Virus record (IMG/VR): IMGVR_UViG_3300022707_000766 | Location: 1 to 36,919 of that record | DNA: 36,919 nt | From: a virus | Reading direction: 5' to 3' (one strand) | Part shown: positions 12,120 through 20,502 of the stretch, piece by piece | Layout: the number at the start of each line of letters is the position of its first letter | Position numbering within the stretch: position 1 is the first letter of the stretch | Program-made: the position numbers and the translations under genes | Notes under the pieces: model-generated | What the model saw: only the letters and a program-made list of their open reading frames with translations | What the model was told of the DNA's origin: nothing | Database searches by the model: none

Positions 12120-12402
12120 TCTCTTTTAATAATCTTAACAATGCATTGTATTCTAAATTAATATTAGAGATATGTTGGCAGATTTTTTGTTGTCGTATAG
12201 TGCGTCTATTCTTAATTGTATTCTGACAATGAAGTATTAACATTAATTGAGTACGTCTTTTAATATTATATTTTTTTAGAATAGAGGCAACTCTTCTTTT
12301 TACTTGATGAATAGTTAATGAAAGTTCTTTACATATATATCTATCAGATTTTCCTAGTCCTATATAATTTACAATCATTTGCTCTATTTTAGTTAAATCC
12401 AA
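12106..12402 (-). CDS. LuxR/GerE-type HTH protein
   Basis: 98 residues. Residues 3-56 match the GerE helix-turn-helix pattern: LTKIEQMIVNYIGLGKSDRY, then ICKELSLTIHQVKRRVASIL and KKYNIKRRTQL. There is no receiver or ligand domain, only a basic C-terminal helix. TTG start at 12402 with GGGGGGAATCAA before it. It overlaps the initiator gene. Free-standing GerE-like phage proteins may regulate transcription or bind DNA in replication; which applies here cannot be told. Confidence 0.72.
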   Translation of the reverse strand: MDLTKIEQMIVNYIGLGKSDRYICKELSLTIHQVKRRVASILKKYNIKRRTQLMLILHCQNTIKNRRTIRQQKICQHISNINLEYNALLRLLKENEGI

Positions 12403-12425
12403 TTGATTCCCCCCGAAATCAAATG

Positions 12426-12668
12426 CTAATTTTTTTTCAATATTTTAATCAAATCTAACATATATTTTGTGTTCTCCATACTAAGTTCTATATGTCTATT
12501 ATGTAATTTTCTATTTGATATTAATTCATCAAATATAAATTCAATTTGTTTGAGGTGACTCAAATGTATTTTTCTTTGTAGATTATTTTCTTTAACTTGT
12601 AACAATTGAACTATAGCAATGATTATAATAGGTATTCCCAATATAAAATAATTGATTGATTCATCCAT
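12426..12668 (-). CDS. Small membrane protein with helical cytoplasmic part
   Basis: 80 residues: one transmembrane helix (residues 7-25, FILGIPIIIIAIVQLLQV) and a charged helical tail (LQRKIHLSHLKQIEFIFDEL onward). Its ATG overlaps the end of the previous small gene. I do not recognise it. Confidence 0.58.
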   Translation of the reverse strand: MDESINYFILGIPIIIIAIVQLLQVKENNLQRKIHLSHLKQIEFIFDELISNRKLHNRHIELSMENTKYMLDLIKILKKN

Positions 12669-12819
12669 AATTAGAACATTTCACGCTGCAATATTTTTTG
12701 TTTAATCTTTTATACACTACATCGCCTATTCTAACCCAGCTACAACAAAAATCACATTGATATGAATATTTAGGGGTTCCATCTTTTTTCTGTGGATTAC
12801 GCTTCTTTGTGAATATCAT
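12661..12819 (-). CDS. Small zinc-finger protein
   Basis: 52 codons from the ATG at 12819. Cys motifs CDFCC (22-26) and CSVKC (44-48) around a VRIGDVVYKR strand suggest a zinc ribbon, as in FmdB or HNH-type fingers. It overlaps the next gene by 8 bases and follows the ERF gene after 12 bases. The function is unknown. Confidence 0.58.
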   Translation of the reverse strand: MIFTKKRNPQKKDGTPKYSYQCDFCCSWVRIGDVVYKRLNKKYCSVKCSNYG

Positions 12820-12831
12820 GTTGCATTTCTC

Positions 12832-13551
12832 CTAAACTTTTGGCATTGGATTGTTTTTCATTTCTATCCATATATTCGCTGCATCTACAAATTCTTTTAA
12901 TCCTGCGTTAAGATTTTGATTCGCAAAGTAATTTACATAACTCTTAAGGTCTGATAATGGAATATCTTTGATTTGTTTACCCTTAAACTTTTTTGCTTGA
13001 TATGGTGCAATTGTCTTGCCTATTGCTATCTCTATATCCTCTTCATTATCATTCTGTTGCGGTGGTATATTAGATTGTGGTGTGATACTTTGTTGTGTTG
13101 TTTTCTTATGTTCAATTTCAGGACTATCTTTATCAGCATCGTCTAAATCCTTAATAGGAATACAAAATACTTGAATAGCCATATATTTAAATGCAGCAGT
13201 TAAAGCCTTGTTAGCCGCTTTATCACCTCGATCAATCCCTTCTCCAATAACTATCGCTTCTACAAATGACCCATCTTCTGCAAAGATTTTATATTTAACT
13301 TTTTGTCTAGATATAAATAGGTCGTTCCCCGCAGCTGATTTTGTTTTCTCTATATCTGATTCTAATACTTCTGGTATTATGAAAATACCATTATCAATCA
13401 ATGGTTTATGTAGTCCATTAATCACATCGTCAATTGAACGGAATTTATATTTATCATGTTTATTAAACCCATGCTTCCCAATGGCACCGATTTCAATCAT
13501 TGCTTTTGATATCTTACTATATATTAAGGGACGCGCATCTTGATTGTCCAT
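12832..13551 (-). CDS. erf: ERF-family single-strand annealing protein
   Basis: 239 residues. The ERF superfamily core is clear: IYSKISKAMIEIGAIGK, YKFRSIDDVINGLHKPLIDN, then GEGIDRGDKAANKALTAAFK followed by YMAIQVFCIP (about residues 103-135). ERF proteins anneal complementary single strands to drive phage recombination and genome circularisation. A Gln/Pro-rich linker (about 150-170) leads to a C-terminal helical region with PYQAKKFKGKQIKDIPL, a typical variable tail. It overlaps or abuts Gp157 upstream (2-base gap), the usual order. Confidence 0.9.
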   Translation of the reverse strand: MDNQDARPLIYSKISKAMIEIGAIGKHGFNKHDKYKFRSIDDVINGLHKPLIDNGIFIIPEVLESDIEKTKSAAGNDLFISRQKVKYKIFAEDGSFVEAIVIGEGIDRGDKAANKALTAAFKYMAIQVFCIPIKDLDDADKDSPEIEHKKTTQQSITPQSNIPPQQNDNEEDIEIAIGKTIAPYQAKKFKGKQIKDIPLSDLKSYVNYFANQNLNAGLKEFVDAANIWIEMKNNPMPKV

Positions 13552-13552
13552 A

Positions 13553-14065
13553 TCATTTCCCTTTGTTAATTGTTTTTCTTAAAGCAAATGACTCTTCATA
13601 GTGAGCACCCTTAATTAAAATACCTGCGTCTAATAAGGCTCTTATTTTATCCTTATCGGGTTCGATAACAATAGTCTGTTTTTTGAATTTATCAGCTAAT
13701 ATTTGAGGATCTATAATGAGTCTAGGTTTAGTTTTGCTTATTTTAAATTTATAATCATTACCTACTATTTCTGTTTTATCCATAGCTCGCAATGCGCGTT
13801 TAATATTTTCTTTGAGTCTTTCTTCTGTATTTGAAAGGGTTTTTGCGGCATTATTAAATACACTGGCTTTAGCTTTAAAATATTTTGTTTCAAATTGTAG
13901 ACGTTCTATAACAACAAAATAAGCATCTACTTTATTAGTTAGATTTTTTTCTAATTCTGTTAATGTGGTTTCTATTTCTGGTGTTATTTCACCATTGGAT
14001 TCGATCAATAATTCGACTATAGTATTAGCATCAGCCACTAATACTTGAAGGCTATCTGATTTCAT
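13553..14065 (-). CDS. Siphovirus Gp157-family protein
   Basis: 170 residues, the usual family length. A long helical first half with two coiled segments (ITPEIETTLTELEKNLTNKV; YFVVIERLQFETKYFKAKAS) is followed by the signature beta-rich C-terminus GNDYKFKISKTKPRLIID and IKGAHYEESFALRK. Gp157 proteins accompany ERF/RecT-type recombinases; the Streptococcus phage member was linked to phage resistance in the host, but the biochemical role is not settled. AAGGA precedes the ATG. First large gene of the recombination operon. Confidence 0.85.
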   Translation of the reverse strand: MKSDSLQVLVADANTIVELLIESNGEITPEIETTLTELEKNLTNKVDAYFVVIERLQFETKYFKAKASVFNNAAKTLSNTEERLKENIKRALRAMDKTEIVGNDYKFKISKTKPRLIIDPQILADKFKKQTIVIEPDKDKIRALLDAGILIKGAHYEESFALRKTINKGK

Positions 14066-14124
14066 TTTAATCCTTATGAGTTATTAAGTTATATATTTTA
14101 GTTTAATTATATTTTCAATATTTA

Positions 14125-14352
14125 TTAATATGGTTCTAAAACACCTGGAAATAAGTCCACATGCTTTACATTTAAAAAGTCACATATTTTTTTCCTTGTT
14201 GAATATCTTTTAGGGTATTTTAAAGATCCACTTCTTATCACAGCTAAAAGTCTAGTTGAAACGCCGCAGTATGCCGATAATTTTGCTAGACCATTAGGCC
14301 CATTCTCCGCAACCCATTTGTCAATTATATTTCTATTTGTATATTCGTTCAT
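14125..14352 (-). CDS. Small HTH DNA-binding protein (possible early regulator)
   Basis: 75 residues with a helix-turn-helix pattern in NGLAKLSAYCGVSTRLLAVI followed by RSGSLKYPKRYSTRKKICDF and LNVKHVDLFP, as in Cro/XRE-type one-domain regulators. It is the first gene after the lysis region and heads the early module. An inverted repeat upstream (14367-14383) could be its own operator. It is the only candidate seen for a lysis/lysogeny-type regulator, but it is too small for a CI-type two-domain repressor. Confidence 0.68.
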   Translation of the reverse strand: MNEYTNRNIIDKWVAENGPNGLAKLSAYCGVSTRLLAVIRSGSLKYPKRYSTRKKICDFLNVKHVDLFPGVLEPY

Positions 14353-14428
14353 TTAAATAGTGTCTCATAATGTAACGCATTATTCAAGCATTTGTAGTGC
14401 TTTATCGGTGCAAATATTACAAAAATAT
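14353..14428 (-). promoter_or_regulatory. Upstream region of early operon with inverted repeat
   Basis: 76 AT-rich bases between the endolysin stop and the HTH gene. ATAATG-TAACG-CATTAT (14367-14383) is a perfect 6-bp-arm inverted repeat lying 15 bases before the HTH start codon. This suits autoregulation. No textbook -35/-10 pair could be fixed here, but an early promoter is expected at this boundary. Confidence 0.42.
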
Positions 14429-14881
14429 TTAAGGGATGAAATATCGCCCGGTTTTGCCTGGCTGTTTTATATCAATATGTACCCAATTTGACCCCGGATT
14501 TCGCTCTAATCTTATATCAAAATAGTCCAATTCAGGCTCTAGGCGCCTTCTGACAAGGTCACATCCACCAGGGCCTTCATAGCCCTTGACATAAAAATCT
14601 AAGGCTTCACCAGTCTTGTGGGCTGATTCAGAAGCCGTATTATATCCCCAGATGGTTTTTAATTGTTCATTGTAAACGTCAGGCCTTAACCAAGAAATTG
14701 TAATTATTGCACGACCTAAAAACCCTCGTATCAATTGTAATGGATAGGCTAATTGAATTATATTTTTGATTTGATCATCTGTAGGATAGACATGTATTCC
14801 CCACTTTGGAATCCATAACGCTTCCTTCCAATAGAAATTAACAGAGCCTTGAATATTAGTATTTAGGTCTATTTTTTTCAT
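14429..14881 (-). CDS. Endolysin, peptidase M15 family
   Basis: 150 residues. The zinc-binding set of the M15 D-Ala-D-Ala carboxypeptidase / L-Ala-D-Glu endopeptidase fold is present: SAHKTGEALD (His88, Asp95) and WVHIDI (His135, Asp137), with a Glu-rich segment between. It cleaves peptidoglycan peptides to release progeny. There is no signal peptide, so a holin or other exporter is needed; the membrane proteins at 14856 and 18624 are candidates. I set the start at the ATG at 14881 (MKKIDLN); a frame back to 14938 is a shadow of the preceding gene, with which it overlaps by 26 bases. Confidence 0.85.
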   Translation of the reverse strand: MKKIDLNTNIQGSVNFYWKEALWIPKWGIHVYPTDDQIKNIIQLAYPLQLIRGFLGRAIITISWLRPDVYNEQLKTIWGYNTASESAHKTGEALDFYVKGYEGPGGCDLVRRRLEPELDYFDIRLERNPGSNWVHIDIKQPGKTGRYFIP

Positions 14882-15098
14882 TTTCTTTTGATTCTTGTTT
14901 CCATAAATTATCAATGCGCTCGATTTGTCCTGTAGCATTTAACCTTAATTGTACACTGACCAAACCCTTCCGGTGCATGATTTCATTAAAAGCCATATAG
15001 TCCTTGATACTCTGTTCATCAAGTGCACGTTTTTTAAAATAACTCTCTAATACTTTTGCAGCTATTTGCATAAAAAAACCGACTATACTAGCCCACAT
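14856..15098 (-). CDS. Small protein with N-terminal hydrophobic helix (possible holin)
   Basis: 80 residues: MWASIVGFFMQIAAKVLESY is a single hydrophobic/amphipathic helix, followed by a basic stretch (FKKRALDE) and a polar tail. It lies immediately upstream of the M15 endolysin and overlaps it. A pinholin or other holin role is a reasonable guess from position and shape, but one weak helix is not proof. Confidence 0.5.
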   Translation of the reverse strand: MWASIVGFFMQIAAKVLESYFKKRALDEQSIKDYMAFNEIMHRKGLVSVQLRLNATGQIERIDNLWKQESKENEKNRPKY

Positions 15099-15910
15099 TA
15101 TTCACCACCTCGTATCAATAAACCATCATAGCCAAAGGTTGTATGCCTGTGATAATTCATATATTTATCACCGAAATAATAGGTGCATTCCCCAAGAGGC
15201 ATAATGTATTGATAATGTATTTCATCTACTGTCTTTAAAACATCACACCTTGTATTATCAGGTGAAGCTTTAACTCTGTGATCAAAATCAATCTGTTGAA
15301 TAGTGCCCGCTCTTGCCTGGCAAATACTCACGCTACCCGGGTCCGTATCCCATTGCTTGCCGTCGCACCGAACAATCGCCGGTATATTCTCGGTATCGGT
15401 TTCAAAATCTATGGTAGCCCATGAATGCCTACCTTTTTTCTTTTCATAAGCACCGATATCTAAAAGGCATCCCCTACCATCTTCAATGCCTGGGATGGGC
15501 TCATAAAGATATTCGAAAGTGTAGTCGCTTGAAAACCATCCACTTGATGGCTCTTCAAAAACCCGTTCCCTATGGCAAGAGCGAATAGTTAGCATGTCTA
15601 TTTTACCTCTTGCCTTTATTTTAATCTTATATTTATCAGCTTTAGCAGGTACAGCCACACCAGTATATTTTATTTTATTAATTTTAATTTCAATATCTCG
15701 TCGATATATTATATTAGGGTCTAATTTTTGATCGACTAAAGAACAACCGTTTAATATAACCATTGTGAAAAGGCAAAAAATCAAAATAAATAATAGTAGA
15801 GATATACTTTTATGCTTAATAAAATAGACCCTCACTGTGGGCCACAAGCTTAAGCCCACAACAGAAATAAATTTAAGCGCTAATAATCTAATTATTAGAC
15901 GTTGTATCAT
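15098..15910 (-). CDS. Exported lipoprotein-like phage protein of unknown function
   Basis: 270 residues. The hydrophobic segment SLLLFILIFCLFTMVILNGC (about 35-55) ends in a lipobox-like LNGC, preceded by an unusual 34-residue N-terminal extension with another hydrophobic stretch. The exported part has paired Cys (SCHRERVF, GRGCLLDIG, VRCDGK, SICQARAG, RCDV, ECTYYFGD), suggesting disulfides and a beta-rich fold. Related proteins occur in many phages of Gram-negative bacteria, without known function. It starts in the stop codon of the preceding gene (ATGA). Possible roles are exclusion or a surface change of the infected cell; none is shown. Confidence 0.62.
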   Translation of the reverse strand: MIQRLIIRLLALKFISVVGLSLWPTVRVYFIKHKSISLLLFILIFCLFTMVILNGCSLVDQKLDPNIIYRRDIEIKINKIKYTGVAVPAKADKYKIKIKARGKIDMLTIRSCHRERVFEEPSSGWFSSDYTFEYLYEPIPGIEDGRGCLLDIGAYEKKKGRHSWATIDFETDTENIPAIVRCDGKQWDTDPGSVSICQARAGTIQQIDFDHRVKASPDNTRCDVLKTVDEIHYQYIMPLGECTYYFGDKYMNYHRHTTFGYDGLLIRGGE

Positions 15911-16305
15911 ACCTTTGGAGCGGCCTTAGGTTCTGGAACTGGTAATTCAACCGATGACTTAGAAAAAGATATAATCTTATTTATTAATTCATATAATTGA
16001 ACAGCTAAATCTAAGCCATCTTCTATCTTCAATTCCAAAGCATCATTTTCTAAATCAAATTTCTTTTTTAATGCCGTCATCACTTTTTGCCGGTCTTCTG
16101 GATCTAATTCAGCAAATTCTTTTTTCATTTCTGAAAAACTAAATGTAGTCATCAGCATAGCTTCATCGAATAGATCTGTTATTTTAGACCATCTTGCCGC
16201 GCCTAATTCTGGATGAGCGCCTATGAAATCACCTACGTTTCCCATTTCTAACAATAGATTGAAAACCTTTATTATATTATCCACACCGTATTTTCCAGCC
16301 ATCAT
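15907..16305 (-). CDS. Unknown helical 132-residue protein
   Basis: All-helical, acidic protein (VDNIIKVFNLLLEMGNVGDF; DPEDRQKVMTALKKKFDLEN; GLDLAVQLYELINKIISF) ending in a Pro/Ala tail (VPEPKAAPKV). Such proteins are common just after the fibre genes of siphoviruses, but I know no function. A GGGGGA site precedes the ATG pair. It ends overlapping the lipoprotein-like gene by 4 bases. Confidence 0.6.
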   Translation of the reverse strand: MMAGKYGVDNIIKVFNLLLEMGNVGDFIGAHPELGAARWSKITDLFDEAMLMTTFSFSEMKKEFAELDPEDRQKVMTALKKKFDLENDALELKIEDGLDLAVQLYELINKIISFSKSSVELPVPEPKAAPKV

Positions 16306-16315
16306 TCCCCCTTAT

Positions 16316-18166
16316 TTATTTTGCAGTTAATTGATCTGTTATATTCACTTCCACAAGATCCGGTACTGTAATTTTAATAGCATCCCTACCTATTTCTAGA
16401 AAATCTATATCTTCATTAGGAAGGTCTATTGTAACAATATATTTCATTGGATTAGATACGTCAGTTTCAAATTCACTTGAGCGTATTAAATTAATCGAGA
16501 AAAATCCATTGGTATCTGTTGTCTTAGAAATTGTTTTTGCAATGATAAAACTTGCAGCTTCTCTATATTCTTTGGTTTCCCTATCGGGCTCAAATGATAC
16601 TATAGCTCCAGAGATTGGTAGGCCTTCAATATCTTTGATATATCCAAAAACTTGACACTTCAAAGGTACACCTGGGTCTAATGCACCAAAATCAAATTGA
16701 ACAGTTAAGGACGCAATATCTGGTGACACTTGTGAATCAGTAGTTTCTAAGATTATTAATATTTTAATAGTTGAACTTATACTAAGTAAAGTATCTAAAT
16801 TAGTTTGCATTTCTAATTCAGTATTCGCCTGTAAAAATGTTCCATCGGAGTTAACCCATGCCGCACCATCGAAATACATATTTTGACCATTAACATCAAT
16901 TGCATACTTAATTGCTGTATTCGCGGGAGTTGTCACCTCTTCGAGAAATCCAGAACCTAATAAATCTTTAGCGACAAAACTTGAAATTGTTAATAATGTA
17001 CCTTCGCTTGGGAATTCTTGACCTGTATATGTAAGGACTAAACTATCAACACTCGCTAATACATTACTTTCTGGCATAACTACTTGAATTGAAATAGTAG
17101 TTTGTCCGCTTACAGATAATGTACTTATATTTGTATTTACAATTGATAATAAATTCGACTGGGCTTGACTGCCGTCAGATGTAACCCAATCAGCACCATC
17201 AAAATATTTACCTTCAATTGTATATCTCGGCGCATCTAATTCTATTACAGACAAAGATTGTAGACTTTGAATAGTCCCTACAGTTGTCCATAAAAAATCT
17301 GGTATATCAATTGTATCTGTTATAAAATCTTTATTAGGCACAACATATGCAGAATCTTGAGCATCTGATGTTGTAAAATATAAATCATCTACAAGAAATT
17401 TTGCCCCGGTCGCACCGCCTAATCTTACTTCCGTGACTGAAGTTAAATCATCAGATAATGTACGTACTTTGTTTTCTGTACCGCCCTGTTGTACTCCATC
17501 TATAAATAACTCTTGTCTTTCAGATCCAGGTGTAAAATCCCATCGCCATTCTATAATAATTTCTTGGTCTAATGTTAAAACCGTAGTTCCAAAACCTACA
17601 TTTACCCAGATAGATCCACCAGCGGAGTCATTTGCAGTCACTCGCCATGCGCTTGTAGTGTCATGAGTTAAAACCATTTTATTTTGTGTCGCGCCTATTG
17701 TATTGGCGTATTCAAATAAATCCTGATTGACACTAGGATTACCCGAAAATTTATGAGTATATTTAAGCTTAATAGAACCCTTTCTTGGATTAATTTTGGA
17801 CGTTGCAGTATATGTCACGCTTTGATTTGTTCCAGTTAAATCAAGTTTTCCACTAGTAACAACTGGGGAACCTGCACTTGATTTTAAAGCCAATGTACCG
17901 TCACCCCAATTCAGATTTAAATTGGTTAAATAATTTGCACCAGCTGTAGCCGATGCAGGACGTTGATTCTTTTGTCTCATTAAATTGGAAACGAATTCAG
18001 TCTTTGCCGCATCAAATGTAAAGCCTGTAGAACTATCAAAACTTTGATTAAATGTCTGTGCAGTTAAATCTTGCAAAGCAAGACTACCGACTCCACCAGA
18101 GACTTGCGTTTTTACTAATGTAAAATTAGAAGGATTATCAAACAGAAATTTGGTAATCACGCTCAT
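16316..18166 (-). CDS. Tail fibre / spike-like protein with lectin-like and repeat domains
   Basis: 616 residues. N-terminal 90: attachment-like region. About 95-265: a concanavalin/LamG-like beta sandwich (KLKYTHKFSGNPSVNQDLFE; WRWDFTPGSERQELFIDGVQ; FLVDDLYF). About 300-490: two related units, YFDGADWVTSDGSQAQSNL and MYFDGAAWVNSDGTFLQANT, so an internal duplication. The last 110 residues look like a carboxypeptidase-regulatory Ig-like fold (FGYIKDIEGLPISGAIVSFE; DTNGFFSINLIRS). This points to a host-surface-binding virion protein near the tail tip. No peptidase or depolymerase motif is visible. Confidence 0.7.
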   Translation of the reverse strand: MSVITKFLFDNPSNFTLVKTQVSGGVGSLALQDLTAQTFNQSFDSSTGFTFDAAKTEFVSNLMRQKNQRPASATAGANYLTNLNLNWGDGTLALKSSAGSPVVTSGKLDLTGTNQSVTYTATSKINPRKGSIKLKYTHKFSGNPSVNQDLFEYANTIGATQNKMVLTHDTTSAWRVTANDSAGGSIWVNVGFGTTVLTLDQEIIIEWRWDFTPGSERQELFIDGVQQGGTENKVRTLSDDLTSVTEVRLGGATGAKFLVDDLYFTTSDAQDSAYVVPNKDFITDTIDIPDFLWTTVGTIQSLQSLSVIELDAPRYTIEGKYFDGADWVTSDGSQAQSNLLSIVNTNISTLSVSGQTTISIQVVMPESNVLASVDSLVLTYTGQEFPSEGTLLTISSFVAKDLLGSGFLEEVTTPANTAIKYAIDVNGQNMYFDGAAWVNSDGTFLQANTELEMQTNLDTLLSISSTIKILIILETTDSQVSPDIASLTVQFDFGALDPGVPLKCQVFGYIKDIEGLPISGAIVSFEPDRETKEYREAASFIIAKTISKTTDTNGFFSINLIRSSEFETDVSNPMKYIVTIDLPNEDIDFLEIGRDAIKITVPDLVEVNITDQLTAK

Positions 18167-18196
18167 TTTATTACTCTCCTAAACTCTTATCAAATA

Positions 18197-18613
18197 TTAA
18201 GGCCTCATTGCTGCTTTTCTATCCTTCTCTGCTTTATATATATCAGCAGCTTCTTTTAATTTTCTCTCTAAATCAACTCGGAAATGTCTATCCATATCAT
18301 CTTTTAATCTATTTAAATGCTTTTTTAATTGTTCATCTTGGATTTTATCCCAGTCGCGCTCATCCATAGAACTTCTAACAGACACATGTAAGCGGTCTAC
18401 TAACTCCATTAACTTATCACGCCGAGGCCTAGACCAAAACCACTCCGATAAGAAATTAGCATTATCATCTACATTAGGATTGTTCGTTGCAAAGCCTTGT
18501 ACAGTGACATCAAATCCACCTAATAAACCCGCCGAACTTCTTATCTCAATTACATATTTATAATCTGGATTTTTCCTTTTAATCTCTTGTACAGTTCTGT
18601 AATAACGTCCCAT
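18197..18613 (-). CDS. Unknown 138-residue protein in fibre region
   Basis: First half beta-like with a Gly-rich hydrophobic patch (SSAGLLGGFDVTVQGFA), second half strongly helical and charged (LKKHLNRLKDDMDRHFRVDL, then ERKLKEAADIYKAEKDRK). Not recognised. By position between holin-like and fibre genes it could be a fibre assembly factor or minor virion protein. Confidence 0.55.
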   Translation of the reverse strand: MGRYYRTVQEIKRKNPDYKYVIEIRSSAGLLGGFDVTVQGFATNNPNVDDNANFLSEWFWSRPRRDKLMELVDRLHVSVRSSMDERDWDKIQDEQLKKHLNRLKDDMDRHFRVDLERKLKEAADIYKAEKDRKAAMRP

Positions 18614-18623
18614 TTATTCCCCC

Positions 18624-18839
18624 TTACATTCTATTAATTCTCTCTTCTAATTTATTAATCCTTTTATTTTGATTGTCTAATTCTTTTTCGTGCCATGATG
18701 TTTTTTCTAATATTCTAGCCACCTTAATATTTAATTTATCTATAGAATCTCTAAGCTGCGTTAATATTTTAATACCCATAATTGCAGACAATGAAATGAT
18801 ACCATAAAATGCCCATTCTATAAAAAAATTAAAATCCAT
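18624..18839 (-). CDS. Membrane anchor plus coiled coil (XhlA/holin-like)
   Basis: 71 residues: a transmembrane segment (about 5-26, FFIEWAFYGIISLSAIMGIK) followed by a continuous coiled coil (RDSIDKLNIKVARILEK, then KELDNQNKRINKLEERINRM). One membrane helix plus coiled coil is the build of XhlA-type haemolysin/holin accessory proteins, though those usually have the helix at the C-terminus. Function inferred from shape only. Confidence 0.5.
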   Translation of the reverse strand: MDFNFFIEWAFYGIISLSAIMGIKILTQLRDSIDKLNIKVARILEKTSWHEKELDNQNKRINKLEERINRM

Positions 18840-18864
18840 TATCCGTTTCCCTGTTCACCACCCA

Positions 18865-20010
18865 TTAATCACTCGTATGAATAATTAGTGTCATCGTAAA
18901 GGCGCCCCTAACTGGTACTGTGCTATCTGGAGTTGCTCTAGTATGTACTCTTATCACATCGGAAACAACTAAGGCCCCGGTCCAACTAGCTGCTGCGGAC
19001 TGATCAACTCCAGTTGTGAATGCTAGTATTAATCTATCGGCAACAGTTATAAGAGTTATATCTGTAGTTAACTGGCTACTATTTAATGACAATCCAGTTA
19101 TCTCGGATGCATTAAATAAATCAGTCAACGAAAGGGCATATATACCGTTACATTTCACCGTAAAAGTCGCGCCTAATGTTGCCGAATCGACGAAGTCAAT
19201 ACATCCACCAATGTCCTCAATTACTGTTGTATATCTACGGATTCGTGTGTTACTAGAACCATAACCATTTGTTGTATGTAATCTAACTTGATGTATATCG
19301 GCCAGGATTTGTGATTGATTTAATATTCCCTCATCAATTGCAGTCCAAGTACCGGCTGTGGTTATTGCATTGACTTTTGCTTTTCCGATTAATCTTATCG
19401 CGGCGCCTGTTCTAGCATTAGTGGAATATAAAGTCGCCGCAGCATCAGACCCAGTTCCAATTGCTAAAGTGCTATGTAGTTGTGTTTGATCCATCTGAGT
19501 ACTGGCTACTGTAATTTCTTTATTCGTGCCATCAAATAAACCATATATATAAATAATAGCATCGTCACCATCAACATAGCCAAGCGTTGCGCCCGATGGG
19601 ATAACCAAAGAAGTAGCCGAATCATATTCAATAATAGATACTGTAGGTGTTGCCAAAGTAGTGCTTCTAAAAGGTATTTTTACCTCAGAACCACCAGTCG
19701 GGTCAGTTGATCCATCTAATTGTTTTAAGTTAATAGTTAGGGCACCAGCTGAGTCGCTAGTAGATAATCCTAAATTAATTAAATCCCCTACTTGATCTGT
19801 TGCGGTAGCACTGGAACCTATTGGACCCCAAACCGAACCATTAAAGAAATTAAGTAAATCAGTAGATGTATTATATCTAATATCACCCTTTGTTCCAGAG
19901 CTAGGTATTGTAGTTGGGTTAAGCCTCAAAAAATCTACGATAAATTGACTACTGCCTAAAATAAATATTGTACAAAATAATAACATCATTATTGTGATAT
20001 TTTTTTTCAT
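18865..20010 (-). CDS. Exported fibre-like protein with C-terminal beta domain
   Basis: 381 residues. The N-terminus MKKNITIMMLLFCTIFILGS is a textbook signal peptide (Lys-rich start, hydrophobic core, small residues at the end), unusual for a virion protein. Next comes a fibre-like segment (GTKGDIRYNTSTDLLNFFNG, then SVWGPIG) common in phage tail fibres, a beta-rich middle, and a C-terminal domain (FTVKCNGIYALSLTDLFNAS; VVSDVIRVHTR) resembling a C1q/TNF-like trimeric head. Probably a surface-binding trimer. Why it would be exported is unclear. Confidence 0.65.
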   Translation of the reverse strand: MKKNITIMMLLFCTIFILGSSQFIVDFLRLNPTTIPSSGTKGDIRYNTSTDLLNFFNGSVWGPIGSSATATDQVGDLINLGLSTSDSAGALTINLKQLDGSTDPTGGSEVKIPFRSTTLATPTVSIIEYDSATSLVIPSGATLGYVDGDDAIIYIYGLFDGTNKEITVASTQMDQTQLHSTLAIGTGSDAAATLYSTNARTGAAIRLIGKAKVNAITTAGTWTAIDEGILNQSQILADIHQVRLHTTNGYGSSNTRIRRYTTVIEDIGGCIDFVDSATLGATFTVKCNGIYALSLTDLFNASEITGLSLNSSQLTTDITLITVADRLILAFTTGVDQSAAASWTGALVVSDVIRVHTRATPDSTVPVRGAFTMTLIIHTSD

Positions 20011-20019
20011 TAAATCCCC

Positions 20020-20502
20020 TTAAGGTAATGTAGTCTTTTGAATCCATATATCAACAGACCCAGCCGTTGATTGATCTAAATTAGCGCCAACAGCTACAGC
20101 TGCAAGTCTAATACTGGTAGCACCGCCAAAAGATTCTATATTATTTAAGCTTGTAGCCAAAAATATAGTGTCACCAATTGATTGAATAACATCAAATGGC
20201 CCTGATATCTTATCTGTATCACTTGCAATCCCTACAGAGACATCATATGCCGTTATACCAGTTCCAACAAAGGCAACAGAATGTTTCATTACTACAGCCG
20301 TAATCATTTCTTGTGTTGCTAAAGAAAATATTTCTATATCATTAGTGAGTGATGCCGCTTGTAATTGTGTATGAGTGAATGTAAATTTAGAAAATATTGA
20401 GGCATTCGTTTCAACTGCTATTCCGGCAGTTCTTAATAAATTAACCCATGAGACGATAAAAGTCTGTGAATTAGTTCTGATTGGTATCGTTAAAAATGAC
20501 AT
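20020..20502 (-). CDS. Beta-rich structural protein, relative of the 29151-29771 product
   Basis: 160 residues from the ATG at 20502, which overlaps the stop of the glycine-rich gene (TAATG); a frame from 20517 adds five spurious codons. Beta-sandwich pattern: FSLATQEMITAVVMKHSVAF, GTGITAYDVSVGIASD, SIRLAAVAVG, AGSVDIWIQK. The same order of strands, with AGKLNLWVEY at the end, occurs in the protein at 29151-29771. It is probably a small jelly-roll-type virion domain. The exact role is unknown. Confidence 0.6.
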   Translation of the reverse strand: MSFLTIPIRTNSQTFIVSWVNLLRTAGIAVETNASIFSKFTFTHTQLQAASLTNDIEIFSLATQEMITAVVMKHSVAFVGTGITAYDVSVGIASDTDKISGPFDVIQSIGDTIFLATSLNNIESFGGATSIRLAAVAVGANLDQSTAGSVDIWIQKTTLP

